DNA from: an uncultured Sphingomonadaceae bacterium
GTDB taxonomy: Bacteria; Pseudomonadota; Alphaproteobacteria; Sphingomonadales; Sphingomonadaceae
Length of the DNA: 64,000 bases
Assembly: GCA_947489315.1 (NCBI GenBank)
Contig: CANLCX010000002.1
Coordinates: forward strand, 868,001-932,000
Reading direction: 5' to 3'
A program made the translations under genes and the position numbers. Below the pieces are notes generated by a model. That model worked only from the letters and a program-made list of their open reading frames with translations, did no database searches and had not been told where the DNA came from. Below, one piece after another: positions 41,927 through 49,903 of this stretch; within the stretch, counting starts at the first letter, position 1, and each line of letters opens with the position of its first letter.

Positions 41927-44116
41927 TCAGGTCATCGAAAGCTGTGCTTTGAGCTCTTTGATATCCCGATCATACCCCTCCAATTTCAGCTTCTGCTTGG
42001 CATCCTTGCTATTGCACTCAGCTGCCTTAGCCCGCTTTTTTTCCAGCGTTTTCAACGTGACTTTCAATGCCACATGCTGATCTACTTTGACACAGCCGAC
42101 TATACTGGCCCAGGCTCGATCATTCATCGCGCCTTGGCCGGCAAAGGCAATTTTTTTGTTCATGGCGACGCAATCGGCATTTGATTTGCTAGAACTGCGC
42201 GAACTGCTGGAATTTTTGGAACGATTCGAACTTGTGACAGCAGTTCTGAAATTAGGTTTGAAGGCAATTTGGGAAACATCCCAAATCCGGGCGGCAACAC
42301 TTTTTGCTTCAATAGCTTCCTGCTGTGCTTCACGAGCAGCTTCCGCAGCTTCGCGCTGTGCCTCGCGAGCTTCACGCTGAGCCTCACGTGCTTCCCGCTG
42401 GGCCTCACGCGCCTCCCGCTGGGCCTCACGTTGCGCTTCGCGGACATCTCGCTGTGCTTCTCGCAAGGCAAGCTCTACTTCCCGCTGTGTTTCGCGGTCC
42501 AATCTGGATTTCGCTTTGCCTATCTCTTTCAGCTCCTCTTGCCACTCGCGCTCTGCTTGTTTTAATTCACGTGCAGCTTCAGCAAGTTCGAGACGCATTT
42601 CCCGTTGATCAGCTTTGGCTTCCCGTGCAGCTTCATCCGCTTCACGTCGAGATTCTTCGGCTTCCTCAACCATTTCGCGGATTTCGTCTTTGCTTAACCG
42701 CTTGTTCGTCCGCAAAACCACGGTCTTGCCATTATATTTGATCCGGTGGACATGTTCGTTCCCATTCGCCCGAACTTGCGCCCAATCCTTTTCGCCATTC
42801 AACATGGTAATGTTGATTGTGCCGCTGGATTTATCGCGCGCAATAAATTCCAGATCGCGCGGTGCAACAGGCGGCACCGGTGATTTAGGCGGAACCGGAG
42901 CTACTGGTGCCCAGGATGTGTCTGAATATTGCTTGGAAGCACCCAGTTTCCGGAGCCGTTTGGCAATTTCTTTTTCTTTCAGCTTGCGCTTCGATTTAAA
43001 CTGGAAACTGCCATCGTCATTTTCGATGGTATATTTATATCCGTCCGCTTTTTTTTCGGTGACCACGACGCCGTTACGGCCCACATCAACGCTGGTGCTT
43101 GTCGTACGGGTTTTGATACCGTCTTTCTTGCTACCCATATCAACTGTGTCATTTTCACTATCATTGATCGCGTGCTCTTCAAACGGATGCGCTTCAACTT
43201 CCACCGCATAAGTGACCGTAGCGGTCAGCGGCAGGGCCACAACAGTACTGGCCCCTACCATCAAGGCGCCCATATTTTTCCGAAAGGGAGATTTTTCAGA
43301 CTGGCCCAGCATTTTCAGCCGGTCCTTGATCTTGTTTTTCTGGTTGAGTGGACTGGCAAGGCCTAGTTTATGCCCGGACACAGATTTCGCTATCGTCCGC
43401 CCATAAACAGCGCGCAAGTCGCGGCCATTGTTGTTCAGGATACGCGCATCACAAGCAGTCTCCTGATCCTGCCGGAACGCGATCCATGCATACCAAGCAA
43501 CGGGGCTGAACCAGTGGAGCGACAAGATTAAAAGGCCGACAAAATTCGCCGCCAAATCACCGGATTCATGATGGGCAATCTCGTGCTCCAACGCCAATTC
43601 ACGTTCGCGCGGCGCATAGTCGCGGAAAAAATTGGTCGGAACAGCGATATATTTTTCAAACAATCCAAATGCCAGAGGTCCACCGACCGCAGCCGTTTCA
43701 AGAATTTTAATCCGTCCGTGATGCCCGACCAACCGGCCATCAGAGACAATATCTTCACGAAACTGGAAATAACCAGCCATTTTGCTGATAAACAACATCC
43801 CGGCGCCGCCAAGCCAGACAACAAGAGCGATCATCATCCAATCAATCGAGGCCATAGCCGTGATCGCCATGGTTTCGCCAGGCGCAGCCATAGCGATTTC
43901 CGATAGCAAAGGTGTGGCTGCTGCCGCCTCAGCCGTTTCAACAGGCGGCGGTGCTTTTAACGTCAATGTTGGCATGAATAGGCGCGCCAGCGGCAGAGCC
44001 CAAAGAAGATAAGCAATATGTGCCCCGAAAAAATGAGCCACTGGTTTGCGGACTATCAGCACCAGTATCATGAGCAACGTCATCGACACCATCGTGTCCA
44101 TCATCCAGTTGGTCAT
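41927..44116 (-). CDS. M56 BlaR1/MecR1-like membrane metallopeptidase with long heptad-repeat tail
   Basis: 729 residues. The first 300 form the M56 peptidase: several transmembrane helices, catalytic HEIAH in LALEHEIAHHESGDLAANF (near 184-197), and the EtACDARIL motif. A further helix near 280-300 leads to a periplasmic or exported region of about 430 residues. This has a Pro/Val-rich linker near 395-415, a basic/acidic coiled coil with REAQREA heptads (about 559-586) and a Ser/Lys-rich end. BlaR1's penicillin-binding sensor domain is absent. It starts four bases before the end of the BlaI-like gene. Confidence 0.85.
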   Translation of the reverse strand: MTNWMMDTMVSMTLLMILVLIVRKPVAHFFGAHIAYLLWALPLARLFMPTLTLKAPPPVETAEAAAATPLLSEIAMAAPGETMAITAMASIDWMMIALVVWLGGAGMLFISKMAGYFQFREDIVSDGRLVGHHGRIKILETAAVGGPLAFGLFEKYIAVPTNFFRDYAPRERELALEHEIAHHESGDLAANFVGLLILSLHWFSPVAWYAWIAFRQDQETACDARILNNNGRDLRAVYGRTIAKSVSGHKLGLASPLNQKNKIKDRLKMLGQSEKSPFRKNMGALMVGASTVVALPLTATVTYAVEVEAHPFEEHAINDSENDTVDMGSKKDGIKTRTTSTSVDVGRNGVVVTEKKADGYKYTIENDDGSFQFKSKRKLKEKEIAKRLRKLGASKQYSDTSWAPVAPVPPKSPVPPVAPRDLEFIARDKSSGTINITMLNGEKDWAQVRANGNEHVHRIKYNGKTVVLRTNKRLSKDEIREMVEEAEESRREADEAAREAKADQREMRLELAEAARELKQAEREWQEELKEIGKAKSRLDRETQREVELALREAQRDVREAQREAQREAREAQREAREAQREAREAQREAAEAAREAQQEAIEAKSVAARIWDVSQIAFKPNFRTAVTSSNRSKNSSSSRSSSKSNADCVAMNKKIAFAGQGAMNDRAWASIVGCVKVDQHVALKVTLKTLEKKRAKAAECNSKDAKQKLKLEGYDRDIKELKAQLSMT
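42360..42443. repeat. Four 21-bp tandem repeats in the M56 gene
   Basis: Units at 42360, 42381, 42402 and 42423 share GCCTCxCGxGCTTCxCGCTG-like sequence and encode the REAQREA heptad. The copies differ at several bases, so this is an older expansion, not an assembly artefact. It lies within the coding strand of the M56 protein. Confidence 0.85.
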
Positions 44117-44481
44117 CCCTTCAACTCCCTTAAAAGCTCTTCGATTTCCCTGATATCGTCATCGCTTAGCTCATCAGCCTCGGCCAGATGAGCAACCAAC
44201 GGTGTGACTTTCCCTCCGAAAAGACGGTCAACAAATTTACGTGAAACACCAGCCAGATAAGTATCCCGCTCAACCAGTGGTGAATATAGAAAACGCCGGC
44301 CATCGCGCTCTGTACCGATAACGGCCTTGGCAGCGAGACGAGACAGCAGGGTTTTGACAGTTTGCAGCGACCAGCCTTTTGCATCGGCAACGCGGTCAGC
44401 CACTTCGGTAGCGGTCAGCGGTGCCTTTATCCAAAGCACCTCCATAATCTCATGTTCGGCGTCACTGATACGTTCGACCAT
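44113..44481 (-). CDS. BlaI/MecI/CopY-family transcriptional repressor
   Basis: 122 residues. The winged-helix N-terminal domain (ISDAEHEIMEVLWIKAPLTA, TEVADRVADAKGWSLQTVKT) and the dimerisation half (GGKVTPLVAHLAEADELSDD) match BlaI/MecI. Two near-perfect BlaI-type operators lie in its upstream region. It probably represses itself and the adjacent M56 sensor, and is cleaved or released on a signal. The ATG at 44481 with GGGAG upstream is chosen over a TTG at 44487. Confidence 0.93.
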   Translation of the reverse strand: MVERISDAEHEIMEVLWIKAPLTATEVADRVADAKGWSLQTVKTLLSRLAAKAVIGTERDGRRFLYSPLVERDTYLAGVSRKFVDRLFGGKVTPLVAHLAEADELSDDDIREIEELLRELKG

Positions 44482-44538
44482 ATCCAATTTCTCCCAAATG
44501 AAACTGCGAACTATAAGCGGGTGAGACTCGCTACTGAC

Positions 44539-44548
44539 TACATCTGTA
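44539..44548. promoter_or_regulatory. BlaI-type operator, proximal (TACATCTGTA)
   Basis: Dyad TACA-NN-TGTA, the BlaI/MecI consensus core. It lies 58 bases upstream of the repressor start and overlaps the possible -10 region (TACAGA on the minus strand). Confidence 0.75.
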
Positions 44549-44559
44549 GTTTCATCGAC

Positions 44560-44569
44560 TACAAATGTA
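44560..44569. promoter_or_regulatory. BlaI-type operator, distal (TACAAATGTA)
   Basis: A second TACA-NN-TGTA dyad whose centre is 21 bp from the first, two helical turns apart. On the minus strand it overlaps TTTACA, a good -35 candidate spaced 17 bp from the -10-like TACAGA. This fits autoregulation. Confidence 0.75.
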
Positions 44570-44674
44570 AATGGGTGATTTTACATTTGCGGCAAGCGGA
44601 GGCTTTGCCCCACCTGGCGAAACGGACGATCGGGAGAGGGCGATTTGTCGAAAAACTTTACAGTGCTGCACAAG

Positions 44675-44690
44675 TTAACGCATCTTTAAC
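44675..44690 (+). promoter_or_regulatory. CtrA-type box TTAA-N7-TTAAC
   Basis: Exact match to the CtrA consensus (TTAA 44675-44678, spacer 7, TTAAC 44686-44690). TTTAAC (44685-44690) is a -35-like element 17 bp from TATATG (44708-44713), pointing towards the structured segment downstream. CtrA is a cell-cycle and pilus regulator in alphaproteobacteria. Binding is inferred. Confidence 0.6.
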
Positions 44691-44719
44691 CATCTAAGTG
44701 CTTAGAATATATGACCCGG

Positions 44720-44897
44720 AAAAAACTGGCACGCGCGATGCAAGGTTACGAGTGTTCCTATGTTTCACACCCATGAAACGCGAAATGAGGGGGACAGCGT
44801 ACTGGTCTCCGCCGTCCCCTCTCATTACAGATTTTAGACAACCCACTACTTATACCCATATCAAAACGGCCCGGATCTCCTAATCCGGGCCGTTTTT
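44720..44897 (+). ncRNA. Candidate structured small RNA with CU-rich loops
   Basis: A promoter-like element ends near 44713, and a terminator ends at 44897, defining about 180 nt. It contains a 6-bp hairpin GTTTCA/TGAAAC (44762-44779) with loop CACCCA, and a roughly 15-bp interrupted stem (44784-44826) with a loop ending UCUCC. The terminator loop is CUCCUA. CU-rich loops of this kind, as in alphaproteobacterial anti-Shine-Dalgarno sRNAs, can pair with ribosome sites. The transcript is not proven. The alternative is that the last hairpin only ends the grxD operon. Confidence 0.45.
44863..44897. terminator. Bidirectional rho-independent terminator
   Basis: A perfect 14-bp stem AAAACGGCCCGGAT/ATCCGGGCCGTTTT with loop CTCCTA. 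The plus-strand side ends in TTTTTG, the minus-strand side in TTTTGAT. It sits 50 bases below the grxD stop, so it terminates the grxD operon on the minus strand, and any plus-strand transcript from 44720. Confidence 0.9.
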
Positions 44898-44946
44898 GAT
44901 TCTATGGTTCACAGTTGCCGAAGGGCGATTTTGAAATGTGCAGAGA

Positions 44947-45282
44947 TTAGCTGGCTGCTGGTGCGACCTTTTTCTCGGCCATCAGTTCACCAAGTTCGCC
45001 CGCTTCATACATTTCCATCATGATATCGCTACCGCCGACAAATTCGCCTTTGACATAAAGCTGGGGGATGGTCGGCCAATCGGAAAATTCCTTGATGCCC
45101 TGGCGCACTTCCATGTCTTGCAGGACATCGACAGAATCAAAACCGACACCGAGATGCTCAAGGATCGCAACCGCTTTGCTAGAAAAACCGCATTGCGGGA
45201 ATAACGGCGTGCCCTTCATAAACAGGACCACATCATTGGATGAGACCATCGTATCAATTTTTGCGTTTACTGCGTCACTCAT
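44947..45282 (-). CDS. grxD: Monothiol glutaredoxin, Grx4 family
   Basis: 111 residues. The monothiol motif is CGFSSKA, with KGTPLFPQCG before it and WPTIPQLYVKGEFVGGSDI after. Such glutaredoxins bind a [2Fe-2S] cluster, often with BolA, and take part in iron-sulfur trafficking; the BolA gene is directly upstream. The ATG at 45282 is best placed relative to AAGGAG; 45288 is possible. Last gene of a DUF1476-bolA-grxD unit. Confidence 0.95.
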   Translation of the reverse strand: MSDAVNAKIDTMVSSNDVVLFMKGTPLFPQCGFSSKAVAILEHLGVGFDSVDVLQDMEVRQGIKEFSDWPTIPQLYVKGEFVGGSDIMMEMYEAGELGELMAEKKVAPAAS

Positions 45283-45304
45283 CTTCATTCTCCTTGTACA
45301 GGCT

Positions 45305-45538
45305 CTACTCTGGAACCCCGGTGGTTAGCTGCAAAGCATGCAGCTCTCCGCCCATTTTACCTTTTAATGCCGCATAAACGGCCTGATGCTGTTTGACCCG
45401 GTTCATACCGGAAAAGGCAGATGACAAAACCTTGGCGGCATAATGATCGCCATCACCGGCCAAATCCTGAATGTCCACGACCGCATCGGGGAAAGCTTCC
45501 AAGATCATCGCCTTAATATCGTCACTCGCCATTGGCAT
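45305..45538 (-). CDS. BolA family protein
   Basis: 77 residues with the BolA fold: ILEAFPDAVVDIQDLAGDGDHYAAKV, then the conserved MNRVKQHQAVYAALKGKMGGELHALQL. It probably partners with the Grx4-type glutaredoxin encoded 22 bases downstream. The ATG at 45538 follows AAGGA. Confidence 0.93.
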   Translation of the reverse strand: MPMASDDIKAMILEAFPDAVVDIQDLAGDGDHYAAKVLSSAFSGMNRVKQHQAVYAALKGKMGGELHALQLTTGVPE

Positions 45539-45551
45539 TGCAAACTATCCT

Positions 45552-45875
45552 TTAGGCTTCTTCAATAAACTGACGGCGCGCCTCGACCATCTTTTCGGTC
45601 AGCGCCGTGCGTATTCCGGCATCGTCAATTTCAACGCCAGCGGAGGTCAGATCACCGAGCAGCTTGCGAATAACATCTTCATCGCCGGCTTCTTCAAAAT
45701 CCGCCTGAACAACAGCTTTGGCATAAGCATCGGTTTCTTCAGCCGTCAGGTTCATTTTCTCCGCAGCCCATTCGCCAACCAGACGATTGCGACGTGCAGT
45801 TACTTTGAACTGCATTTCTTCATCTCGCGCGAATTTATTTTCAAACGCTTTTTCACGATCTCCAAAATCGGCCAT
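45552..45875 (-). CDS. DUF1476 domain-containing protein (alphaproteobacterial ATPase inhibitor zeta-like)
   Basis: 107 residues, nearly all helical: FGDREKAFENKFARDEEMQF, ARRNRLVGEWAAEKM and FEEAGDEDVIRKLLGDL match DUF1476. In Paracoccus this family inhibits the F1 ATPase. It is first in the operon with bolA and grxD. Confidence 0.93.
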   Translation of the reverse strand: MADFGDREKAFENKFARDEEMQFKVTARRNRLVGEWAAEKMNLTAEETDAYAKAVVQADFEEAGDEDVIRKLLGDLTSAGVEIDDAGIRTALTEKMVEARRQFIEEA

Positions 45876-45964
45876 AATTTTCCCTAACTAGCGTTTATCC
45901 ATCACTGGACTATGTTGAATAGAAATAGGCACTGGCCACATCAGCGACAAGAGGCCAAGGTGGA

Positions 45965-46966
45965 TCAGTCCGAAACTTTCACAACCAGTTTACCAATCGC
46001 GCCGCGATCTGCCATTTTCTGAATGGCCTGCCCGGCATCGGCAAAGGCAAAAACTTCTGATACGCGCGGCTGGATCATGCCCTGCCCCCACAGCTTGAAC
46101 AGCCGGTTGATATGCGACCGATTGCCTGCAGGATCACGCATCGCGTAAGCGCCCCAGAAAACACCGCAGACATCGCAGGATTTCAGCAGCGTCAGATTGA
46201 GCGGCAATTTGGCGATACCTGCGGGGAAACCAACGACCAGAAAGCGGCCTTCCCATGCAATGGAGCGCACAGCCGGTTCACTATAGTCACCGCCAACCGC
46301 GTCATAAATTATATCAGCGCCATTGGGACCAACCGCTGCTTTAAATTGCGCCGACAAGGCTTTGGATTGATCTTTGTCAAAAGGTGCGCGACCGTAAACA
46401 ACTGTTTCATCAGCACCAGCCGCTTTGGCAAAAGCCGCTTTTTCTTCCGAGGAAACCGCTGCAACAACGCGCGCGCCAAAAGCTTTGCCGAGTTCAACCG
46501 CAGCAATGCCAACGCCGCCGGATGCGCCAAGCACCAATAATGTGTCGCCTTCCTTGATATGACCGCGATCAACCAATGCGTGGATGGATGTGCCATAGGT
46601 CAGGATGAGCGCAGACGCATCTTCAAAACTAACGTTGTCGGGAATTTTGAACACGCTGTTGTGATCAACCGCCACTTTCTCGACCAAGCCACCATGGCCA
46701 GTGGTCGAAGCCACCCGGTCTCCGACTTTCAGACCAGTCACGCCTTCGCCAACCTCGGCGATAACGCCAGACACTTCGCCACCAGGCGCAAAGGGCCGGG
46801 GCGGTTTAAATTGATAGAGATCCTGAATGATCAGGACATCGGGATAGTTGATCGAGCAAGCTTTGACATCAATGACCACCTGGCCTTTGCCAACAGCCGG
46901 ATTATCAACCTCAAGCATTTCAAGGCTATCGGGACCACCAACTTTTGTGGACATTAATGCTTTCAT
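45965..46966 (-). CDS. NADPH:quinone oxidoreductase-type medium-chain dehydrogenase
   Basis: 333 residues. It has a GroES-like N-terminal domain without the structural-zinc Cys cluster, then a Rossmann domain with VLGASGGVGIAAVELGKAFG. This is the zinc-free QOR/enoyl reductase type of the MDR superfamily. It reduces quinones or activated double bonds with NADPH. The substrate is unknown. Monocistronic. Confidence 0.9.
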   Translation of the reverse strand: MKALMSTKVGGPDSLEMLEVDNPAVGKGQVVIDVKACSINYPDVLIIQDLYQFKPPRPFAPGGEVSGVIAEVGEGVTGLKVGDRVASTTGHGGLVEKVAVDHNSVFKIPDNVSFEDASALILTYGTSIHALVDRGHIKEGDTLLVLGASGGVGIAAVELGKAFGARVVAAVSSEEKAAFAKAAGADETVVYGRAPFDKDQSKALSAQFKAAVGPNGADIIYDAVGGDYSEPAVRSIAWEGRFLVVGFPAGIAKLPLNLTLLKSCDVCGVFWGAYAMRDPAGNRSHINRLFKLWGQGMIQPRVSEVFAFADAGQAIQKMADRGAIGKLVVKVSD

Positions 46967-47004
46967 TATTTCTTCCTCTTTTCCTAGCGAATCTTCAAAT
47001 GCAC

Positions 47005-47598
47005 CTAGGCAGCAACTGGCTTATGCCAGGCTTGTGCAGAATCGACCCTGTTTTCATGCGCCTCTATGGCATCTGATTTTGCCATTGTCAGGTCTATTTC
47101 ATCAAGCCCGTCCATCAAACATTGTTGACGGAAGGGGTCCATCTCGAATGTGAAGCGATCCTGAAATGGCGTCGTCACACTCATGCTTTCCATGTCGATC
47201 GTGATCGGATCGGTTTTGGCGACCTCCATCAAACGATCAATTGCTTCCTGCGGTAAAGCTATGGAAAGCAAGCCGTTTTTAAACGCATTGCTGGAGAAAA
47301 TATCCGAAAAACTTGGCGCAATAATAGCTTTTATGCCCATATCATCCAGCGCCCAAGCGGCATGCTCACGGCTAGACCCGCAACCGAAATTGTCGCCAGC
47401 AATCAAGACAGAGGCACCGGCATATTCCGGATCGTCAAAAACATTGCCTTCCTTAGCGCGGACAGATTCAAATGCGCCTTTGCCCAGACCATCACGAGAT
47501 ATGGTTTTAAGCCATTCAGCCGAGATAATCACATCGGTATCGACATTTTTCTGGCCAAAGGGAATGGCCCGCCCCTCGACTTTGCGAACCGGTTTCAT
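47005..47598 (-). CDS. leuD: 3-isopropylmalate dehydratase small subunit
   Basis: 197 residues. The LeuD swivelling domain is seen: [38 protein letters not shown] and [10 protein letters not shown]. With LeuC it isomerises isopropylmalate in leucine synthesis. It overlaps the preceding 77-codon gene by four bases, closing the leuC-x-leuD operon. Confidence 0.96.
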   Translation of the reverse strand: MKPVRKVEGRAIPFGQKNVDTDVIISAEWLKTISRDGLGKGAFESVRAKEGNVFDDPEYAGASVLIAGDNFGCGSSREHAAWALDDMGIKAIIAPSFSDIFSSNAFKNGLLSIALPQEAIDRLMEVAKTDPITIDMESMSVTTPFQDRFTFEMDPFRQQCLMDGLDEIDLTMAKSDAIEAHENRVDSAQAWHKPVAA

Positions 47599-47828
47599 TC
47601 GATATCCTCTTCTGGATCTTCCACCGGTTCATTTTCGTAGCGTGTGCCCGGTTTCAGACCCGGGGCCTTGAATTCGTCCAGTTTGCGCATCTTGTGGCGT
47701 CCGGCATAGATCAGCGCCGCGGCAACTGCTGCTGAGCCCACTGCCGCGCCGACTTTGGCACCGGTAGACCATTTGCCTTTTTTCTCTTCGTCACCCTTAT
47801 CTTCGGGCTGTTTCTTATCGTCTGCCAT
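47595..47828 (-). CDS. Small membrane protein of unknown function between leuC and leuD
   Basis: 77 residues. A very hydrophilic N-terminus ([20 protein letters not shown]) precedes a single Gly/Ala-rich helix ([20 protein letters not shown], about 24-43) and a tail with acidic residues. It overlaps leuD by four bases and lies 10 bases from leuC. No family recognised. Similar small frames in the leu operon of sphingomonads would be expected if it is real. Confidence 0.72.
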   Translation of the reverse strand: MADDKKQPEDKGDEEKKGKWSTGAKVGAAVGSAAVAAALIYAGRHKMRKLDEFKAPGLKPGTRYENEPVEDPEEDIE

Positions 47829-47837
47829 AACTAAACC

Positions 47838-49268
47838 TTATCCTATCAGTTCACGAACGTCAGTAAGCTTTCCCGTAACCGCAGCCGCAGCGGCCATTGC
47901 GGGAGACATCAAGTGGGTTCTAGCACCTGGACCCTGACGGCCAACAAAATTGCGATTGGATGTGGAGGCACAGCGCTCGCCCGGCGGCACTTTATCGGGG
48001 TTCATGCCCAGACAAGCCGAACAGCCTGGCTCGCGCCATTCGAAGCCGGAAGCGGTGAAAATCTTGTCCAGTCCTTCGGCTTCCGCCTGCGCTTTGACGA
48101 GGCCTGATCCGGGGACCACGATCGCCCATTTAACGCCATCCGCCTTTTTGTGTCCATCTAGCACTTGGGCGGCTGCGCGCAAATCCTCGATCCGGCTATT
48201 GGTGCAGCTGCCGATGAAGATATTCTCCACCGCGACATCACCCATTGCCTGACCAGCGGAGAGGCCCATATAATCCAAAGACTTACGTGCAGCATCCTGC
48301 TTGGAAGGATCGGCAAAGCTCTCTGGAGCCGGGACATGACCCGTAACGGGTACGACATCTTCTGGACTGGTACCCCAAGTAACCGTGGGCGCAACATCGG
48401 CGGCATTGATAGTGACACTTTTATCAAATTGCGCACCATCATCGGTCGGCAGGGTTTTCCAATAATCGACGGCCGCATCCCAATCAGCCCCTTTGGGAGC
48501 CATTGGACGACCTTTCAGATAAGCAAAAGTCTTTTCATCCGGCGCGATCAAACCTGCGCGTGCGCCCGCTTCAATCGACATGTTGGACACTGTCAGGCGA
48601 CCTTCGATCGACATTTGTTCGAACACCTCGCCGCGATATTCGATGACATGGCCGGTTCCTCCGGCTGTACCAATCACACCGATGATGTGAAGGATGAGAT
48701 CCTTGGGGCTAATACCAGGACCCAGCAGCCCTTCGACCCGGATTTCCATCGATTTGGAACGAGATAATTGCAGTGTTTGCGTCGCCAATACATGCTCGAC
48801 TTCACTGGTACCAATACCGAATGCCAGCGCCCCTAAGGCGCCATGCGCTGCCGTATGGCTGTCACCGCAAACCAAGGTAGTACCGGGCAATGTAAAGCCC
48901 TGCTCCGGCCCGATTACGTGGACAATGCCCTGCTCCGCGTCGCTCGCACCAATATATTTGATCCCGAATGCCGGCGCATTGGCCTCCAATGCTTCCAGCT
49001 GTGCGGCGCTTTGCGGGTCGGCAATAGGTATCTTGTTGCCATTAGCATCGATCCGCGGAGTTGTTGGCAGATTATGGTCGGGAACCGCCAGCGTCAGGTC
49101 CGGACGGCGGACTTTGCGACCTGCTTTGCGAAGCCCCTCAAATGCCTGCGGACTGGTCACTTCATGCACCAGATGGCGGTCGATATAGATTAGTGCCGTG
49201 CCATCATCGCGCTGATCTACGACATGCGCATCCCAAATCTTCTCGTACAGGGTTTTTGCTTTGGTCAT
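47838..49268 (-). CDS. leuC: 3-isopropylmalate dehydratase large subunit
   Basis: 476 residues. The aconitase-type [4Fe-4S] cysteines are seen in [11 protein letters not shown] and [11 protein letters not shown], with [15 protein letters not shown] near the end. ATG at 49268 gives [17 protein letters not shown], the usual LeuC start. It heads the leuC-x-leuD operon, divergent from crtZ. An inverted repeat (49278-49304) lies in its leader. Confidence 0.97.
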   Translation of the reverse strand: MTKAKTLYEKIWDAHVVDQRDDGTALIYIDRHLVHEVTSPQAFEGLRKAGRKVRRPDLTLAVPDHNLPTTPRIDANGNKIPIADPQSAAQLEALEANAPAFGIKYIGASDAEQGIVHVIGPEQGFTLPGTTLVCGDSHTAAHGALGALAFGIGTSEVEHVLATQTLQLSRSKSMEIRVEGLLGPGISPKDLILHIIGVIGTAGGTGHVIEYRGEVFEQMSIEGRLTVSNMSIEAGARAGLIAPDEKTFAYLKGRPMAPKGADWDAAVDYWKTLPTDDGAQFDKSVTINAADVAPTVTWGTSPEDVVPVTGHVPAPESFADPSKQDAARKSLDYMGLSAGQAMGDVAVENIFIGSCTNSRIEDLRAAAQVLDGHKKADGVKWAIVVPGSGLVKAQAEAEGLDKIFTASGFEWREPGCSACLGMNPDKVPPGERCASTSNRNFVGRQGPGARTHLMSPAMAAAAAVTGKLTDVRELIG

Positions 49269-49277
49269 CTGGGGGTT

Positions 49278-49304
49278 ATACCATCCTCTTATGCAATATG
49301 GTAT
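49278..49304. promoter_or_regulatory. Inverted repeat ATACCAT-N13-ATGGTAT in the leuC leader
   Basis: Perfect 7-bp arms at 49278-49284 and 49298-49304, just upstream of leuC. On the minus strand TTGATC and ATATTG separated by 17 bases form a possible promoter overlapping it, so it could be an operator or a leader hairpin affecting leuC expression. Confidence 0.4.
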
Positions 49305-49381
49305 TTCGTTTACCCAGATCAATTGTCGGCGCAAGTGAGAAGTGACTTCAAAAGTCGATCAGAAAGGCGTATCTTCGACAG

Positions 49382-49903
49382 ATGAGCATTTTCGCAATCA
49401 TAGCCACCATCCTCGCCTCTGTCATCGCGATGGAGTTTGTCGCCTGGGGCGCGCATAAATATATCATGCATGGTTTCGGCTGGGGATGGCATCGGGATCA
49501 TCACGAGCCGCATGATAAGGCGCTGGAGAAAAACGACCTTTATGGCATTGCCGGAGCGGTGATGAGCATTTCCATGTTTGTGATCGGTAGCCCAATGATT
49601 ATGGGCGTTTCCGCCTGGGAACCCGGCACATGGATTGGGCTCGGCATATTATTTTATGGCATCATCTACACCTTCATCCACGACGGTCTGGTGCATCAGC
49701 GTTACTTTAAATATGTCCCGAAACGCGGCTACGCCAAACGTCTGGTCCAAGCGCATAAATTACATCACGCAACCGTTGGCAAAGAAGGCGGCGTCAGTTT
49801 TGGCTTTGTATTTGCTCGCGATCCCGCAAAGCTGAAGGCCGAGTTAAAGGTGCAGCGCGAAGCGGGACAAGCGGTAGTCAGAGACTCCGTTAGCGCGGTT
49901 TAA
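49382..49903 (+). CDS. crtZ: Beta-carotene hydroxylase-type di-iron membrane protein
   Basis: 173 residues with the histidine clusters HKYIMH, HRDHHEPH, HDGLVHQRY and HKLHHA, which are the fatty-acid-hydroxylase/CrtZ iron ligands, placed between about four hydrophobic helices. It hydroxylates the beta-ionone ring of carotenoids (to zeaxanthin or astaxanthin). Carotenoid pigments are usual in sphingomonads. No other crt genes are present here. It starts 113 bases from leuC and is convergent with the transporter gene, overlapping it. Confidence 0.9.
   Translation: MSIFAIIATILASVIAMEFVAWGAHKYIMHGFGWGWHRDHHEPHDKALEKNDLYGIAGAVMSISMFVIGSPMIMGVSAWEPGTWIGLGILFYGIIYTFIHDGLVHQRYFKYVPKRGYAKRLVQAHKLHHATVGKEGGVSFGFVFARDPAKLKAELKVQREAGQAVVRDSVSAV

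Larger units (their letters stand above)
44482..44946. other. Gene-free intergenic region of 465 bases
   Basis: It contains the BlaI-type operators (44539-44569), a perfect CtrA-type box (44675-44690), a -10-like TATATG (44708-44713), two hairpins (44762-44779 and 44784-44826) and a long terminator hairpin (44863-44897). No conserved protein is seen; the 61-codon frame at 44698-44883 has a GTG start and no family resemblance. Confidence 0.7.

Noticed and set aside
42360-42443. Tandem repeats considered as a CRISPR array
   Set aside because: The 21-bp units have no spacers, lie inside a coding frame and encode a coiled-coil heptad.
44698-44883. 61-codon frame in the non-coding region
   Set aside because: GTG start within the proposed promoter, no ribosome site, no resemblance to known proteins, and it runs through hairpins better explained as RNA structure.
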